Assembly (NCBI GenBank): GCA_043101835.1
Contig: JBICHM010000268.1
Location: 1 to 9,587 of the forward strand
From: JBICHM01 sp043101835
GTDB taxonomy: Bacteria; Planctomycetota; Phycisphaerae; Phycisphaerales; UBA1924
Length of the DNA stretch: 9,587 nt
Direction: 5' to 3'
Under the pieces are notes generated by a model. That model was not told the origin of the DNA and did no database searches. It saw only the letters and a list, made by a program, of their open reading frames with translations. Of this stretch, positions 1-5,898 are shown one piece after another. The position numbers and the translations under genes are program-made. Position 1 is the stretch's first letter; each line of letters opens with the position of its first letter.

Positions 1-60
1 GCCGAAGCCGCGCTACTTTCGCGTGAACCCGATGCCCAGGCCGGCCAGCGCGGCTTCGGC
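1..60. repeat. Perfect 14-bp inverted repeat with 32-nt spacer
   Basis: GCCGAAGCCGCGCT at 1-14 is the exact reverse complement of AGCGCGGCTTCGGC at 47-60. The spacer 15-46 itself contains the self-complementary octamer GGCCGGCC. No T-run follows on either strand, so this is not a standard rho-independent terminator. It may extend beyond the left edge of the window. Its role is unknown: it could be the end of an upstream transcription unit, a protein-binding site or one end of a mobile element, and nothing else here decides between them. Confidence 0.6.
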
Positions 61-256
61 CCGTCCGGGAATCGTGCAGCCGTCACGACCGGCAGGGTCA
101 CGCCGGTCTCGCCGCGCCGACTCACCCAACCGGCGCGGTCGCATGCAGACGGAAAAGGCCGCGCACGCCGGGGGATCGCATTCGACGCTTCGTTTGCATC
201 CACCTGCGCTCCGGATCTCGATGGAGCGCGACATCCTAAACCTCGGAGGTCTCCTC
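61..256. other. Gene-free leader upstream of the fibro-slime gene
   Basis: All frames here are largely open because of GC content, but none shows a recognisable protein or a convincing start site. The segment presumably holds the promoter and 5' untranslated region of the fibro-slime gene. I could not identify a convincing -35/-10 pair. It ends in the Shine-Dalgarno GGAGG at 245-249. Confidence 0.4.
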
Positions 257-1150
257 ATGTGCGCGACTCGCAAGCAGGGAAGGGACATCCGAAGAAATGC
301 CTGTGCAGCCTTCGCCGTGTGCGCGGCGGGGCTGAGCGTCTCGATCGCCGACGCCAAGCCCAAGGACCCGGTCGATGGCGTCAGCAACCCCACGACGACC
401 ACGGTGTGGGGCGTCTTCCGCGACTTCCGCAAGCACCACCAGCCCGGCGGGCACCCGGACTTCGGGAAGAATCCGGCCGCCGGCGACGCCCACTCGATGG
501 GCAATGTCGCCGACACCCTCGACGCCGACGGCTGCCCCGTCTTCACCGGCGCGGGGAGCGTCGTAGCGACATCATGGACCGACAACGCCGGGCGTCAGAT
601 CCATCCCTCGCTCTTTGACGCAGCGCAGGGCGACGTCGCCGGATCCTGGGGAGCCGCCGACAATGGGGCCATCGCGTCGGTCAACTCGTTCCGCCAGTGG
701 TTCCGCGATGTGCCGGGCATGAACACCTCGGCGCCCTTCGGGTTGCAGTTTGAGTATGACGAGGGCGCCGGCGCGTGGGTCTTTGATGAGTCAAAGGTCA
801 AGACGAACCAGGCGATCATCGGCGGCGGCTCGAACTCGAACTTCGAGTACTCCTTTGCGCTGAATCTCACCGTCCGCCACCACGCCGGCGACGGGGACTA
901 CATCGAACTGTCCGGCATGGACGACATGTGGGTCTTCGTCGATGGCAAGCTCGTGGCCGACCTCGGCGGCGTGAACCACGCCGAGACGATGTTCGTCCCG
1001 CTCGATCGCCTCGGCCTTGTCGACGGGCAGAAGTACGACGTGAAGATCTTCATGACCGAGCGCATCAAGCAGCGTCAGCACCTGCGCGTCGTGCTCGCCG
1101 CCGACTTCTTCGGCGGCGCCCTGCCGACGACCATGGGCATGTACGACTGA
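257..1150 (+). CDS. Secreted fibro-slime domain protein
   Basis: Exported 297-residue protein with a fibro-slime domain (TIGR02148-type, a beta-rich module named from Fibrobacter and Dictyostelium slime proteins and related in character to PA14-like surface domains). The ATG at 257 is chosen over an in-frame upstream ATG at 23 because GGAGG (245-249) lies 7 nt before it and a signal sequence starts there: a basic n-region (RKQGRDIRR), a hydrophobic Ala-rich core, and likely cleavage after ADA near residue 33. An early part reads TVWGVFRDFRKHHQPGGHPD (49-68), matching the family's 'RDF...HPDF' opening. The core motif DDMWVFVDGKLVADLGGVN (222-240) is followed by VPLDRLGL and FMTERI...LRVVLAADF (to about 284). 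No PEP-CTERM, dockerin or LPXTG anchor is visible at the C-terminus (ALPTTMGMYD), so the protein is probably periplasmic or released. The domain's ligand is not known. A terminator follows directly, so the gene is monocistronic. Confidence 0.85.
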   Translation: MCATRKQGRDIRRNACAAFAVCAAGLSVSIADAKPKDPVDGVSNPTTTTVWGVFRDFRKHHQPGGHPDFGKNPAAGDAHSMGNVADTLDADGCPVFTGAGSVVATSWTDNAGRQIHPSLFDAAQGDVAGSWGAADNGAIASVNSFRQWFRDVPGMNTSAPFGLQFEYDEGAGAWVFDESKVKTNQAIIGGGSNSNFEYSFALNLTVRHHAGDGDYIELSGMDDMWVFVDGKLVADLGGVNHAETMFVPLDRLGLVDGQKYDVKIFMTERIKQRQHLRVVLAADFFGGALPTTMGMYD

Positions 1151-1185
1151 GGCTCAATCGCCAAACCGACCCCACCGTCCGCCCC

Positions 1186-1220
1186 CGCCGCCCCACGTGT
1201 CGTCGGGGGCGGCGTTTGTT
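1186..1220 (+). terminator. Rho-independent terminator after the fibro-slime gene
   Basis: A 9-bp perfect GC stem, CGCCGCCCC (1186-1194) with GGGGCGGCG (1206-1214), has an 11-nt loop and is followed directly by TTTGTT (1215-1220). It begins 35 nt after the fibro-slime stop codon, as expected for its terminator. Confidence 0.75.
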
Positions 1221-1331
1221 GTCGGGGCCGCCGGTGCGCCTATTCTCGATGTCCGGCGCGCTGCGCGGCGGTGGGTGCGGGGGCGCAACTCCGCCCGCCC
1301 GGGGCGACGCCGGCTGACAGGACACGTCGCC

Positions 1332-1787
1332 ATGGCCGCCACCACCACCTCGCCCGTCGTCCGCGCCGCGGACGACGGGCCCGTGTACCAGGTCGTCAAC
1401 CACCCGACGCGCTGCGTGATGTCCGCTTCAGACACCGGCGGCGCCTACTCGCTCTTCGAACTGACCTGCCCGCCGAACGACGGCGTGCCGATGCACACCC
1501 ACACCACCGAAGACGAGACCTTCATCGTGCTCGAGGGCGAGCTGACACTGACGGTTGGCGGCGTCGAACACACAATCGGCCCTGGCGGCGTGGCCTTCGG
1601 CCCGCGCGGGATCCCGCATCGATTCGCGAACCGCACCGACCGGACCGCGCGGTTCTATGTCATGACGACGCCGGGCGGGTTCGAGCGGTTCTTCGCCGCG
1701 GTCGACGAGGCGTTCGGGCACGGCGCGCCCTTCGACCCGCGCGTCTTCCTCGGCCTCATCCGCGAGCATCACATGATCACCGAGTGA
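1332..1787 (+). CDS. Small single-domain cupin protein
   Basis: A 151-residue cupin-2 type beta-barrel protein resembling the quercetin 2,3-dioxygenase-like small cupins. Motif 1 is seen as GVPMHTHTTEDETFIVLEG (51-69), giving putative metal ligands His55, His57 and Glu62. Motif 2 is GGVAFGPRGIPHRFAN (85-100), giving His96. All four usual ligands are present, so a metal-binding fold is likely; the substrate cannot be read from sequence. There is no signal peptide, so it is probably cytoplasmic. The start at 1332 is preferred because AGGA (1319-1322) lies 9 nt upstream and the protein then has normal composition. An in-frame ATG at 1197 would add 45 Arg/Ala-rich residues lying over the preceding terminator. 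It stands alone: a terminator lies upstream and a convergent gene downstream. Alternative reading: a non-enzymatic sugar- or metabolite-binding cupin. Confidence 0.85.
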   Translation: MAATTTSPVVRAADDGPVYQVVNHPTRCVMSASDTGGAYSLFELTCPPNDGVPMHTHTTEDETFIVLEGELTLTVGGVEHTIGPGGVAFGPRGIPHRFANRTDRTARFYVMTTPGGFERFFAAVDEAFGHGAPFDPRVFLGLIREHHMITE

Positions 1788-1788
1788 T

Positions 1789-1834
1789 CGGGTTCGGATC
1801 GTCGTGGCGGCGGGCGCCCGACGGCTCGAACCCG
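1789..1834. repeat. Hairpin-forming sequence between convergent genes
   Basis: CGGGTTCG (1789-1796) pairs with CGAACCCG (1827-1834). A second stem, CGTCG (1800-1804) with CGACG (1819-1823), can form inside it. It starts just after the cupin stop and lies about 50 bp beyond the end of the oppositely oriented beta-helix gene. There is no T-tract on either side. It may act as a weak bidirectional or rho-assisted end signal, or be only a GC-rich structure. Confidence 0.35.
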
Positions 1835-1887
1835 GCGTCTCTCCAGCGCATCGGCGTCGGTCGCGCCGCAGGGCGCACGCCGGCGAG

Positions 1888-3120
1888 TCAGGGATTCGCG
1901 AGGATGTTGTTGTCGTCGAGCACATCGGACCCGCCAAACGAGATCGAAGAGCCGTTTCCGACGATCACGCACTGGCGCACGACATTCTCGCCGCCGAGGA
2001 GCAACACGCCGTTGCGCGCCGCGCTCACACCGTTGCGCACGACATGGAGTCGGTCGAGCAGGCACTGCCCTCGCGCCACTACGCCTTCGACGGCGTTGTC
2101 GCCGATGCGTGTGTCGCGCACGACCCCAGCGGCGCCCATGTCGATGCCGACGCTGGAGTTATTCGAGATATTGCACCCGCTGACATTGACGCGGCCTGCG
2201 GTCGCGCTGATGCCCGCCCCGCCGTTGACCGAGCTCGTCGTGTCGAGCACCGAGCAGTCGGAAGTCGCGACGATTCCATCGGCGCCATTCGCGTAGGCGA
2301 CCGCGCCGATCAGGGACGATCTGGAGCCGAGGGCGAAACCCGTCTGTGCGTTGTCGCGGGCTGTGCAGTTGCTGATGACCGCGCCGAACCCAGTGGCGAT
2401 GCCGCGTCCGCCGTTGGAGCGCACCGAGCAATCGGATATCTGCCCCTGGGCGCCGCTGGAGATCCCGTCTCCGAGGTTCTGATAGACGGCGCACCCGATC
2501 ACGACACTGCCGCCGCTCACGAAGACGCCGGTGCTCTCGTTGCCGGAGACGGCGCAGTCGCGCACAACGGCGTTCTGACCAGTGGTGATGCCGCGATTGA
2601 GATTGTCGCGGGCGATGCAGCCTTCGATACGCGCCGAGGCGCCAAACAGCTCGATGCCGGTGTCGCCGTTTCGAATCGCGTGCAGGTCTTCGACCACACA
2701 CAGCTCACCCGTCAGATGGACGCCTTCGGTTCCCATGTCCTGCACGAAGCCGTTTCGGATGACGATGTTGTCAACCCCGCCGGGTCCGGAAATGCCGGCG
2801 AGGGAACCGACATCCCCGGCGATCGTGAAGCCGCTGAGATCCAGCGTCACATTGCCGATGGCGATCTCCACGCCCTGCGACCCACTTGGCGCGAAGAGAT
2901 TCTCCGTGAGGTAGTAGGAGCCGGGCTGCGTGATGCGGAAGACGGAGTCGGCGTCGCCGGGCGCCGTCTCCTGCGTCAGCGGCGTCCGCGGCTCGACCTC
3001 GTCGAGCGTCTTCATCGTCGGCGTCGGGGCGCCGGGTGGTGTGAGATCGCCTGCGATCGCAGGCCACGCGAATGCGAGCGCAGCGACCGTCAGAACGCCG
3101 TGGATTGCTGGTCTGGGCAT
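1888..3120 (-). CDS. Exported right-handed parallel beta-helix protein A
   Basis: A 410-residue exported protein. The start at 3120 follows GAGGGAG (3126-3132) by 5 nt and opens a signal peptide (hydrophobic VLTVAALAFAW, likely cleavage after AIAG near residue 24). Residues 26-100 form a conserved N-terminal module (LTPPG...TMKTLDEVEPR...PGSYYLTENL...VTLDLSGFTI) shared with the two other beta-helix proteins here; it probably caps the helix. From about 118 to 398 there are about 13 imperfect 21-22-residue turns of the form 'hxxCxAxxNxxxGIxxGxxS'. Cysteines 168, 189, 210, 231 and 252 are exactly 21 apart, and an Asn lies five residues after each. This pattern fits a right-handed parallel beta-helix with internal ladders. 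No catalytic carbohydrate-lyase or glycosidase signature was recognised, and no surface anchor is visible. Substrate and function are unknown; a structural or binding role at the cell surface is inference. The 63-bp period is visible in the DNA as a degenerate tandem repeat. Confidence 0.85.
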   Translation of the reverse strand: MPRPAIHGVLTVAALAFAWPAIAGDLTPPGAPTPTMKTLDEVEPRTPLTQETAPGDADSVFRITQPGSYYLTENLFAPSGSQGVEIAIGNVTLDLSGFTIAGDVGSLAGISGPGGVDNIVIRNGFVQDMGTEGVHLTGELCVVEDLHAIRNGDTGIELFGASARIEGCIARDNLNRGITTGQNAVVRDCAVSGNESTGVFVSGGSVVIGCAVYQNLGDGISSGAQGQISDCSVRSNGGRGIATGFGAVISNCTARDNAQTGFALGSRSSLIGAVAYANGADGIVATSDCSVLDTTSSVNGGAGISATAGRVNVSGCNISNNSSVGIDMGAAGVVRDTRIGDNAVEGVVARGQCLLDRLHVVRNGVSAARNGVLLLGGENVVRQCVIVGNGSSISFGGSDVLDDNNILANP

Positions 3121-3144
3121 CGTTGCTCCCTCGTCGAGCGGACC

Positions 3145-3177
3145 GATCCCGGGCGGATCCTGGACGGATCCCGGGCG
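3145..3177. repeat. Three tandem 11-bp repeats upstream of beta-helix gene A
   Basis: GATCCCGGGCG (3145-3155), GATCCTGGACG (3156-3166) and GATCCCGGGCG (3167-3177) follow one another without a gap. The outer copies are identical and the middle copy differs at two positions. The array ends 12 nt before the Shine-Dalgarno of the minus-strand gene starting at 3120. The 11-bp step puts each copy on about the same face of the helix, as expected for a cooperative protein-binding site. A regulatory role is inference. Confidence 0.5.
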
Positions 3178-3247
3178 ACCCCCTCATGAAGGACAACGAC
3201 AGCCGGCCCGATTGCGCCCAGTCGGGCGCAGGAGTCTGCAGAGTGGT

Positions 3248-3613
3248 TCAGCCCATTCGCACGCCGTCGACATCGTGCGTCGTCGTGACGATCTCGACGA
3301 TTACCCAGATCCACACCGCGAGGAGCGGCAGGATCAGCCACCCGATCAACAGCGTGATCAGCAGTTGTGCGACGGCGCGTCCGGTGTAGCCGGCGACGAA
3401 GTTGTGGATGCCGAGCGCCCCGAGAAAGATGCCCAGCAGAATGTAGACCACCCGCTGGCAGCGCGCAGGCTGTCCTGCGCCGTAGTCGGGCGACGGCCCG
3501 CGCCCGGGCACCTGGCTGACGTTCCCGCACTCGGGGCAGGTCACAGCCTGTCCGGCCATGGTCGGCGGCGCTTCGAGCTGCTCGCCGCACTTCGGACATT
3601 GAAAGACGATCAT
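3248..3613 (-). CDS. Zinc-ribbon and TM2-domain membrane protein
   Basis: A 121-residue protein with two parts. Residues 1-30 form a small zinc ribbon with paired CPxC motifs (Cys6/Cys9 and Cys26/Cys29; CPKC and CPEC). Residues about 52-117 form a TM2 domain: a first hydrophobic helix (VVYILLGIFLGALGIHNFVAG), a short polar turn (YTGRA), a second hydrophobic stretch (LLITLLIGWLILPLLAVWIWVIVEIV), and a C-terminal DVDGVRM, the family's usual 'DxxG' ending. The linker (about 31-51) is Pro/Gly-rich. TM2 proteins are small two-helix inner-membrane proteins with no well-defined biochemical role; the cytoplasmic zinc ribbon could bind a partner protein or nucleic acid. The start codon is ATG at 3613; the leader has only a G-rich stretch, not a clear Shine-Dalgarno. 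It lies 87 bp downstream of the STAS gene on the same strand, so co-transcription is possible. Confidence 0.8.
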   Translation of the reverse strand: MIVFQCPKCGEQLEAPPTMAGQAVTCPECGNVSQVPGRGPSPDYGAGQPARCQRVVYILLGIFLGALGIHNFVAGYTGRAVAQLLITLLIGWLILPLLAVWIWVIVEIVTTTHDVDGVRMG

Positions 3614-3700
3614 CGGTGGCCCCCGGCCCTGACGCGCCGCGAGCCTGGTCCGCGCCGCGTGATCACTATGCGGCGCCGCGACCGGCCTCGCCAGCCCGCG

Positions 3701-4051
3701 TCAGGAGAGTTTCTTCACCGCGACGTCGATGTCCTTGGCCATCGGGACGATCCGGTCGAGGCGCGTCATCTTCATCACCTGCGTCACCTCGGGGCCAGCG
3801 CCCGCGATCATCAGCTTGCCCTTCTTGGCGCGCGCCGTATTGCCGAGCGCGACGAGCATGCCGAGCCCGGCGGAGGCGAGCAGCTTCACCTGGGCCAGAT
3901 CGATGGCGATCTTCCAGCCGGCGCCCGGCGCCTCGCGCTGCAGTTGCTCGCCGATGACATCGGCCTCGTACTGCGACACGTTTGACGCCTTGATCGTCGC
4001 AACGAGCACGCCCTTGCGGACTTCCGAGTCAACATGCGTGGATTCTGCCAT
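3701..4051 (-). CDS. STAS-domain protein (anti-sigma factor antagonist-like)
   Basis: A 116-residue single STAS domain. In the family, such proteins bind an anti-sigma serine kinase or act in stressosome- or signalling-type switches, with control by phosphorylation of one Ser/Thr. The diagnostic segment is VKLLASAGLGMLVAL (55-69). Ser60 aligns with the phosphorylated serine of SpoIIAA/RsbV-type proteins, while the Asp that usually precedes it is Ala59. An acidic IDLAQV strand (50-55) and a C-terminal helix (ARAKKGKLMIAG...VTQVMKMTRLDRIV) also match the fold. The ATG at 4051 is used because GGAGG (4058-4062) lies 6 nt upstream. The longer reading that opens at 4462 runs antisense through the neighbouring gene's end and through a terminator. 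No anti-sigma kinase, PP2C phosphatase or sigma factor gene lies in the window, so its partner is elsewhere or unknown. Its own transcript must start between the terminator (ending at 4116) and the gene. Confidence 0.85.
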   Translation of the reverse strand: MAESTHVDSEVRKGVLVATIKASNVSQYEADVIGEQLQREAPGAGWKIAIDLAQVKLLASAGLGMLVALGNTARAKKGKLMIAGAGPEVTQVMKMTRLDRIVPMAKDIDVAVKKLS

Positions 4052-4115
4052 CGGGCCCCTCCGGATCGCTGGTCGCGGAGTGTACCGAAGTTGGCGGGGC
4101 CGGCCCGCTGATGTG

Positions 4116-4149
4116 AAAACCGGCGCCCGGCGCGGGGCCGGGCGCCGGT
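4116..4149 (-). terminator. Strong rho-independent terminator after beta-helix gene B
   Basis: On the minus strand ACCGGCGCCCGG pairs perfectly with CCGGGCGCCGGT (plus-strand arms 4138-4149 and 4119-4130), giving a 12-bp stem with a 7-nt loop. The transcript then continues TTTTCAC, with the first T inside the stem. It begins 28 nt past the stop codon of the gene ending at 4177 and separates it from the STAS gene. Confidence 0.85.
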
Positions 4150-4176
4150 GGGGCGCGGTCGGAATGGGCGTGGCGC

Positions 4177-5727
4177 TCAGTCCACGTTCACGAACGGGTC
4201 GTCGCTGAGCGGGTTCAGCGGCGGCACGCCGGCCTGAATCTCCCCGTGGTACTGCGACGAGCCGTTGAAGTTGAAGTCGTCGCTTCCAGCTGCAAGGTTG
4301 CGACCGATGACGTTGAACCCGAACTCGATGTCGAAGCCGTTGTCGCCGTTGGCGTCCGCCAGGTTGTCCATGATGATCGACTGCTCCGAATCGGGACCCG
4401 TGCCGGGGCCGTAGAAGCCATCGTTCGTGTTCGCGGCGGCGATGTTGCCGATGATGCGGCACGCGTTGCCCCAGGTGAACCCGTCGTCACCATTGTTCCG
4501 CGCCACGGATTCGCTGATCTGGTTGGCGCCGTCGCCATCGAATCCGTCATCGCTGTTGCCCTGTGCGGTGCAGTTCGTGGCGGTGGCGCCGACGAGCAGG
4601 CGGAAGCCATCGCCGGTCTCTTGCCCGCCGTTGGCGATGGCTGTGCAGTTGCGAAGCGTGCTGTGGGAGGAGGCGCGGAACCCGTCGCGCCCGTTCTGGT
4701 TGGCGGCGCAGCCGTCGGCGGTCGAGCCCGTGCCGATGCTGAAGCCGTCGAGATCGTTCTGGCTTGCGCGGCAGGCGCGCAGCGTCGAGCCCGCGCCCAC
4801 GGCGAATCCGAACCCGATGTTGTCCACGGCGACGCAGTCGCTCAGGGCGCCGCCCACTGACGTGCCGCCGAAACCGTCGCCGCTGTTGCCGCGCGACGTG
4901 CTGCCGCGAACGACCGACCCGGAGCCCATGAAGATCCCCGCGAGGCCGCCGTTGTTGCGCGCGGTGCATCCCTCGGCGACGCTGTTGTCGCCAACGAAGA
5001 TGCCGATGTCATCGTTCTGGCGGGCGGTCGAACCGCTGATCGAGGAATCGGGACCGAGATCGACGCCGCGCCCGCTGTTCAGTTCGGCCACGGCGCCGTC
5101 GACGCGCGCTCCCGGCCCGGTGTCGAGGCCGTGGTCGCCGTTGTCGCGGAAGGTGGAGTTCCGGATGACCGCGTCGCTCCCGACCGCGAGGCCGCGGAAG
5201 AAGTTCTCCGCGCTCGAACACTCGTTGACGATGGCGCCGTCGCCGAGCTCCGCACCGTCACCGCCGTTGCTGAGCAGGCGGAGGTTGCTGAGTTCCGCGG
5301 CGTCCACGGCGGCCAGCGCGATCCCGTCGCTCGTCGAGCCGCGGACCGTGCCGTTGCGGACGACGACGCTGCGCGTTGCGCGTCCCGCGGCGATGCCGTG
5401 CTGAAAGGCGACCGTCGCGCCGTTGCGGATCGCGTAGCCGCGCATGTCGATCGTCACGAAATCGGCATCGACGGTGATCGCGGCGCCGCCGAAGGCCGGA
5501 GCCACGATGTCCTCGGACAGGTAGTACGACCCCGGCGCGCTGATGACGAAGGGGATGTCGGCCTGCGAGATGAAGACGCGCGGCTCGGCCTCCTCAATCG
5601 TCTTCATCGTCGAGGAGGGCGGGCCGGGCGGGTTGAGATTCCCGGCCCGGGCGATCACGTGCACGCTCGCGAGCACTGTCGCGCATGCGCAGCAGGTGGT
5701 GAAGATGTGCTTGGCGTTCAGGGGCAT
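4177..5727 (-). CDS. Exported right-handed parallel beta-helix protein B
   Basis: A 516-residue exported paralogue of proteins A and C. The ATG at 5727 is preferred to an in-frame one at 5814 because GGAG (5736-5739) lies 8 nt upstream and the signal sequence begins there (MPLNAKHIFTTCCACATVLA, likely cleavage after ARA near residue 28). The N-terminal cap module spans about 31-101 (LNPPGPPSSTMKTIEEAEPR...PGSYYLSEDI...VTIDMRGYAI) and is about seven residues shorter than in A and C because it lacks the 'PGxAxS' insert. About 16-17 turns of about 21 residues follow (about 121-487). An Asn ladder runs through at least eleven turns (175, 196, 217, 238, 259, 281, 303, 324, 345, 366, 391), and Cys298, 319, 340 and 361 are exactly 21 apart. 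Nine consecutive C-terminal turns carry Gly-Phe. The tail GVPPLNPLSDDPFVNVD has no recognised anchor. No enzymatic motif was found; function unknown. It ends in a strong terminator. Confidence 0.85.
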   Translation of the reverse strand: MPLNAKHIFTTCCACATVLASVHVIARAGNLNPPGPPSSTMKTIEEAEPRVFISQADIPFVISAPGSYYLSEDIVAPAFGGAAITVDADFVTIDMRGYAIRNGATVAFQHGIAAGRATRSVVVRNGTVRGSTSDGIALAAVDAAELSNLRLLSNGGDGAELGDGAIVNECSSAENFFRGLAVGSDAVIRNSTFRDNGDHGLDTGPGARVDGAVAELNSGRGVDLGPDSSISGSTARQNDDIGIFVGDNSVAEGCTARNNGGLAGIFMGSGSVVRGSTSRGNSGDGFGGTSVGGALSDCVAVDNIGFGFAVGAGSTLRACRASQNDLDGFSIGTGSTADGCAANQNGRDGFRASSHSTLRNCTAIANGGQETGDGFRLLVGATATNCTAQGNSDDGFDGDGANQISESVARNNGDDGFTWGNACRIIGNIAAANTNDGFYGPGTGPDSEQSIIMDNLADANGDNGFDIEFGFNVIGRNLAAGSDDFNFNGSSQYHGEIQAGVPPLNPLSDDPFVNVD

Positions 5728-5848
5728 GGCGGCGTCTCCGTTGGGCGCTGCGCGGCCCCTGATGCAATCAGGCAACTCCCGCGGCCGGCGGCGCTCCGCC
5801 CCGAGGAACGACATCCGCGCACGAATCGCCGGGCACGATCTGAAAACA

Positions 5849-5860
5849 GGGGATATCCCC
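5849..5860. repeat. 12-bp perfect palindrome upstream of beta-helix gene B
   Basis: GGGGATATCCCC is a perfect palindrome lying 122 bp upstream of the start at 5727 and 39 bp beyond the stop of the quinone-reductase-like gene; both genes are on the minus strand. On that strand it is followed by TGTTTTC. It can be read either as an operator for gene B or as a weak, 4-bp-stem terminator-like element for the gene before it. Neither role can be settled from the sequence. Confidence 0.35.
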
Positions 5861-5898
5861 GGCCGCCGATGACGCCCCGTTCGAGCGCGCAGTGCCGG

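Noticed and set aside
13..120. Minus-strand reading ending near 13 in ALAGLGIGFTRK, resembling the end of a PEP-CTERM-type protein
   Set aside because: The reading has no PEP motif, and most of its length is antisense to the fibro-slime gene with shadow-like composition. The resemblance is a short hydrophobic stretch plus a basic end, easily due to chance.
240..254. Overlapping small palindromes ACCTC-G-GAGGT and GGAG-GT-CTCC around the Shine-Dalgarno, as a possible RBS-masking hairpin
   Set aside because: The loops would be only 1-2 nt, too short for a folded RNA hairpin. They are a by-product of the purine-rich Shine-Dalgarno and its neighbours.
23..256. In-frame N-terminal extension of the fibro-slime gene from an ATG at 23
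   Set aside because: The 78 extra residues are Arg/Pro/Ser-rich and would bury a clear signal peptide. A perfect GGAGG 7 nt before the ATG at 257 marks the real start.
1197..1331. N-terminal extension of the cupin from an ATG at 1197
   Set aside because: It overlaps the terminator of the preceding gene and adds a 45-residue Arg/Ala-rich segment not expected in a small cupin.
1804..3189. 461-residue plus-strand open frame opposite beta-helix gene A
   Set aside because: It is antisense to a gene with a signal peptide and clear repeats. Its Asp/Ala/Arg-rich repetitive composition is what the 63-bp repeats give when read on the other strand.
3206..3227. GCCCGA/TCGGGC hairpin downstream of the TM2 gene as a terminator
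   Set aside because: The stem is only 6 bp with a 10-nt loop, and no T-run follows on the minus strand, so support is too weak.
4052..4462. Upstream extension of the STAS gene to 4462
   Set aside because: It would read through a 12-bp-stem terminator and out of frame through the end of beta-helix gene B. The strong Shine-Dalgarno at 4058-4062 fixes the start at 4051.
4200..5370. Regularly spaced similar segments (about 63-66 bp) that might suggest a CRISPR or satellite array
   Set aside because: The period equals 21-22 codons, the copies are degenerate and keep one reading frame, and they encode the turns of a beta-helix.
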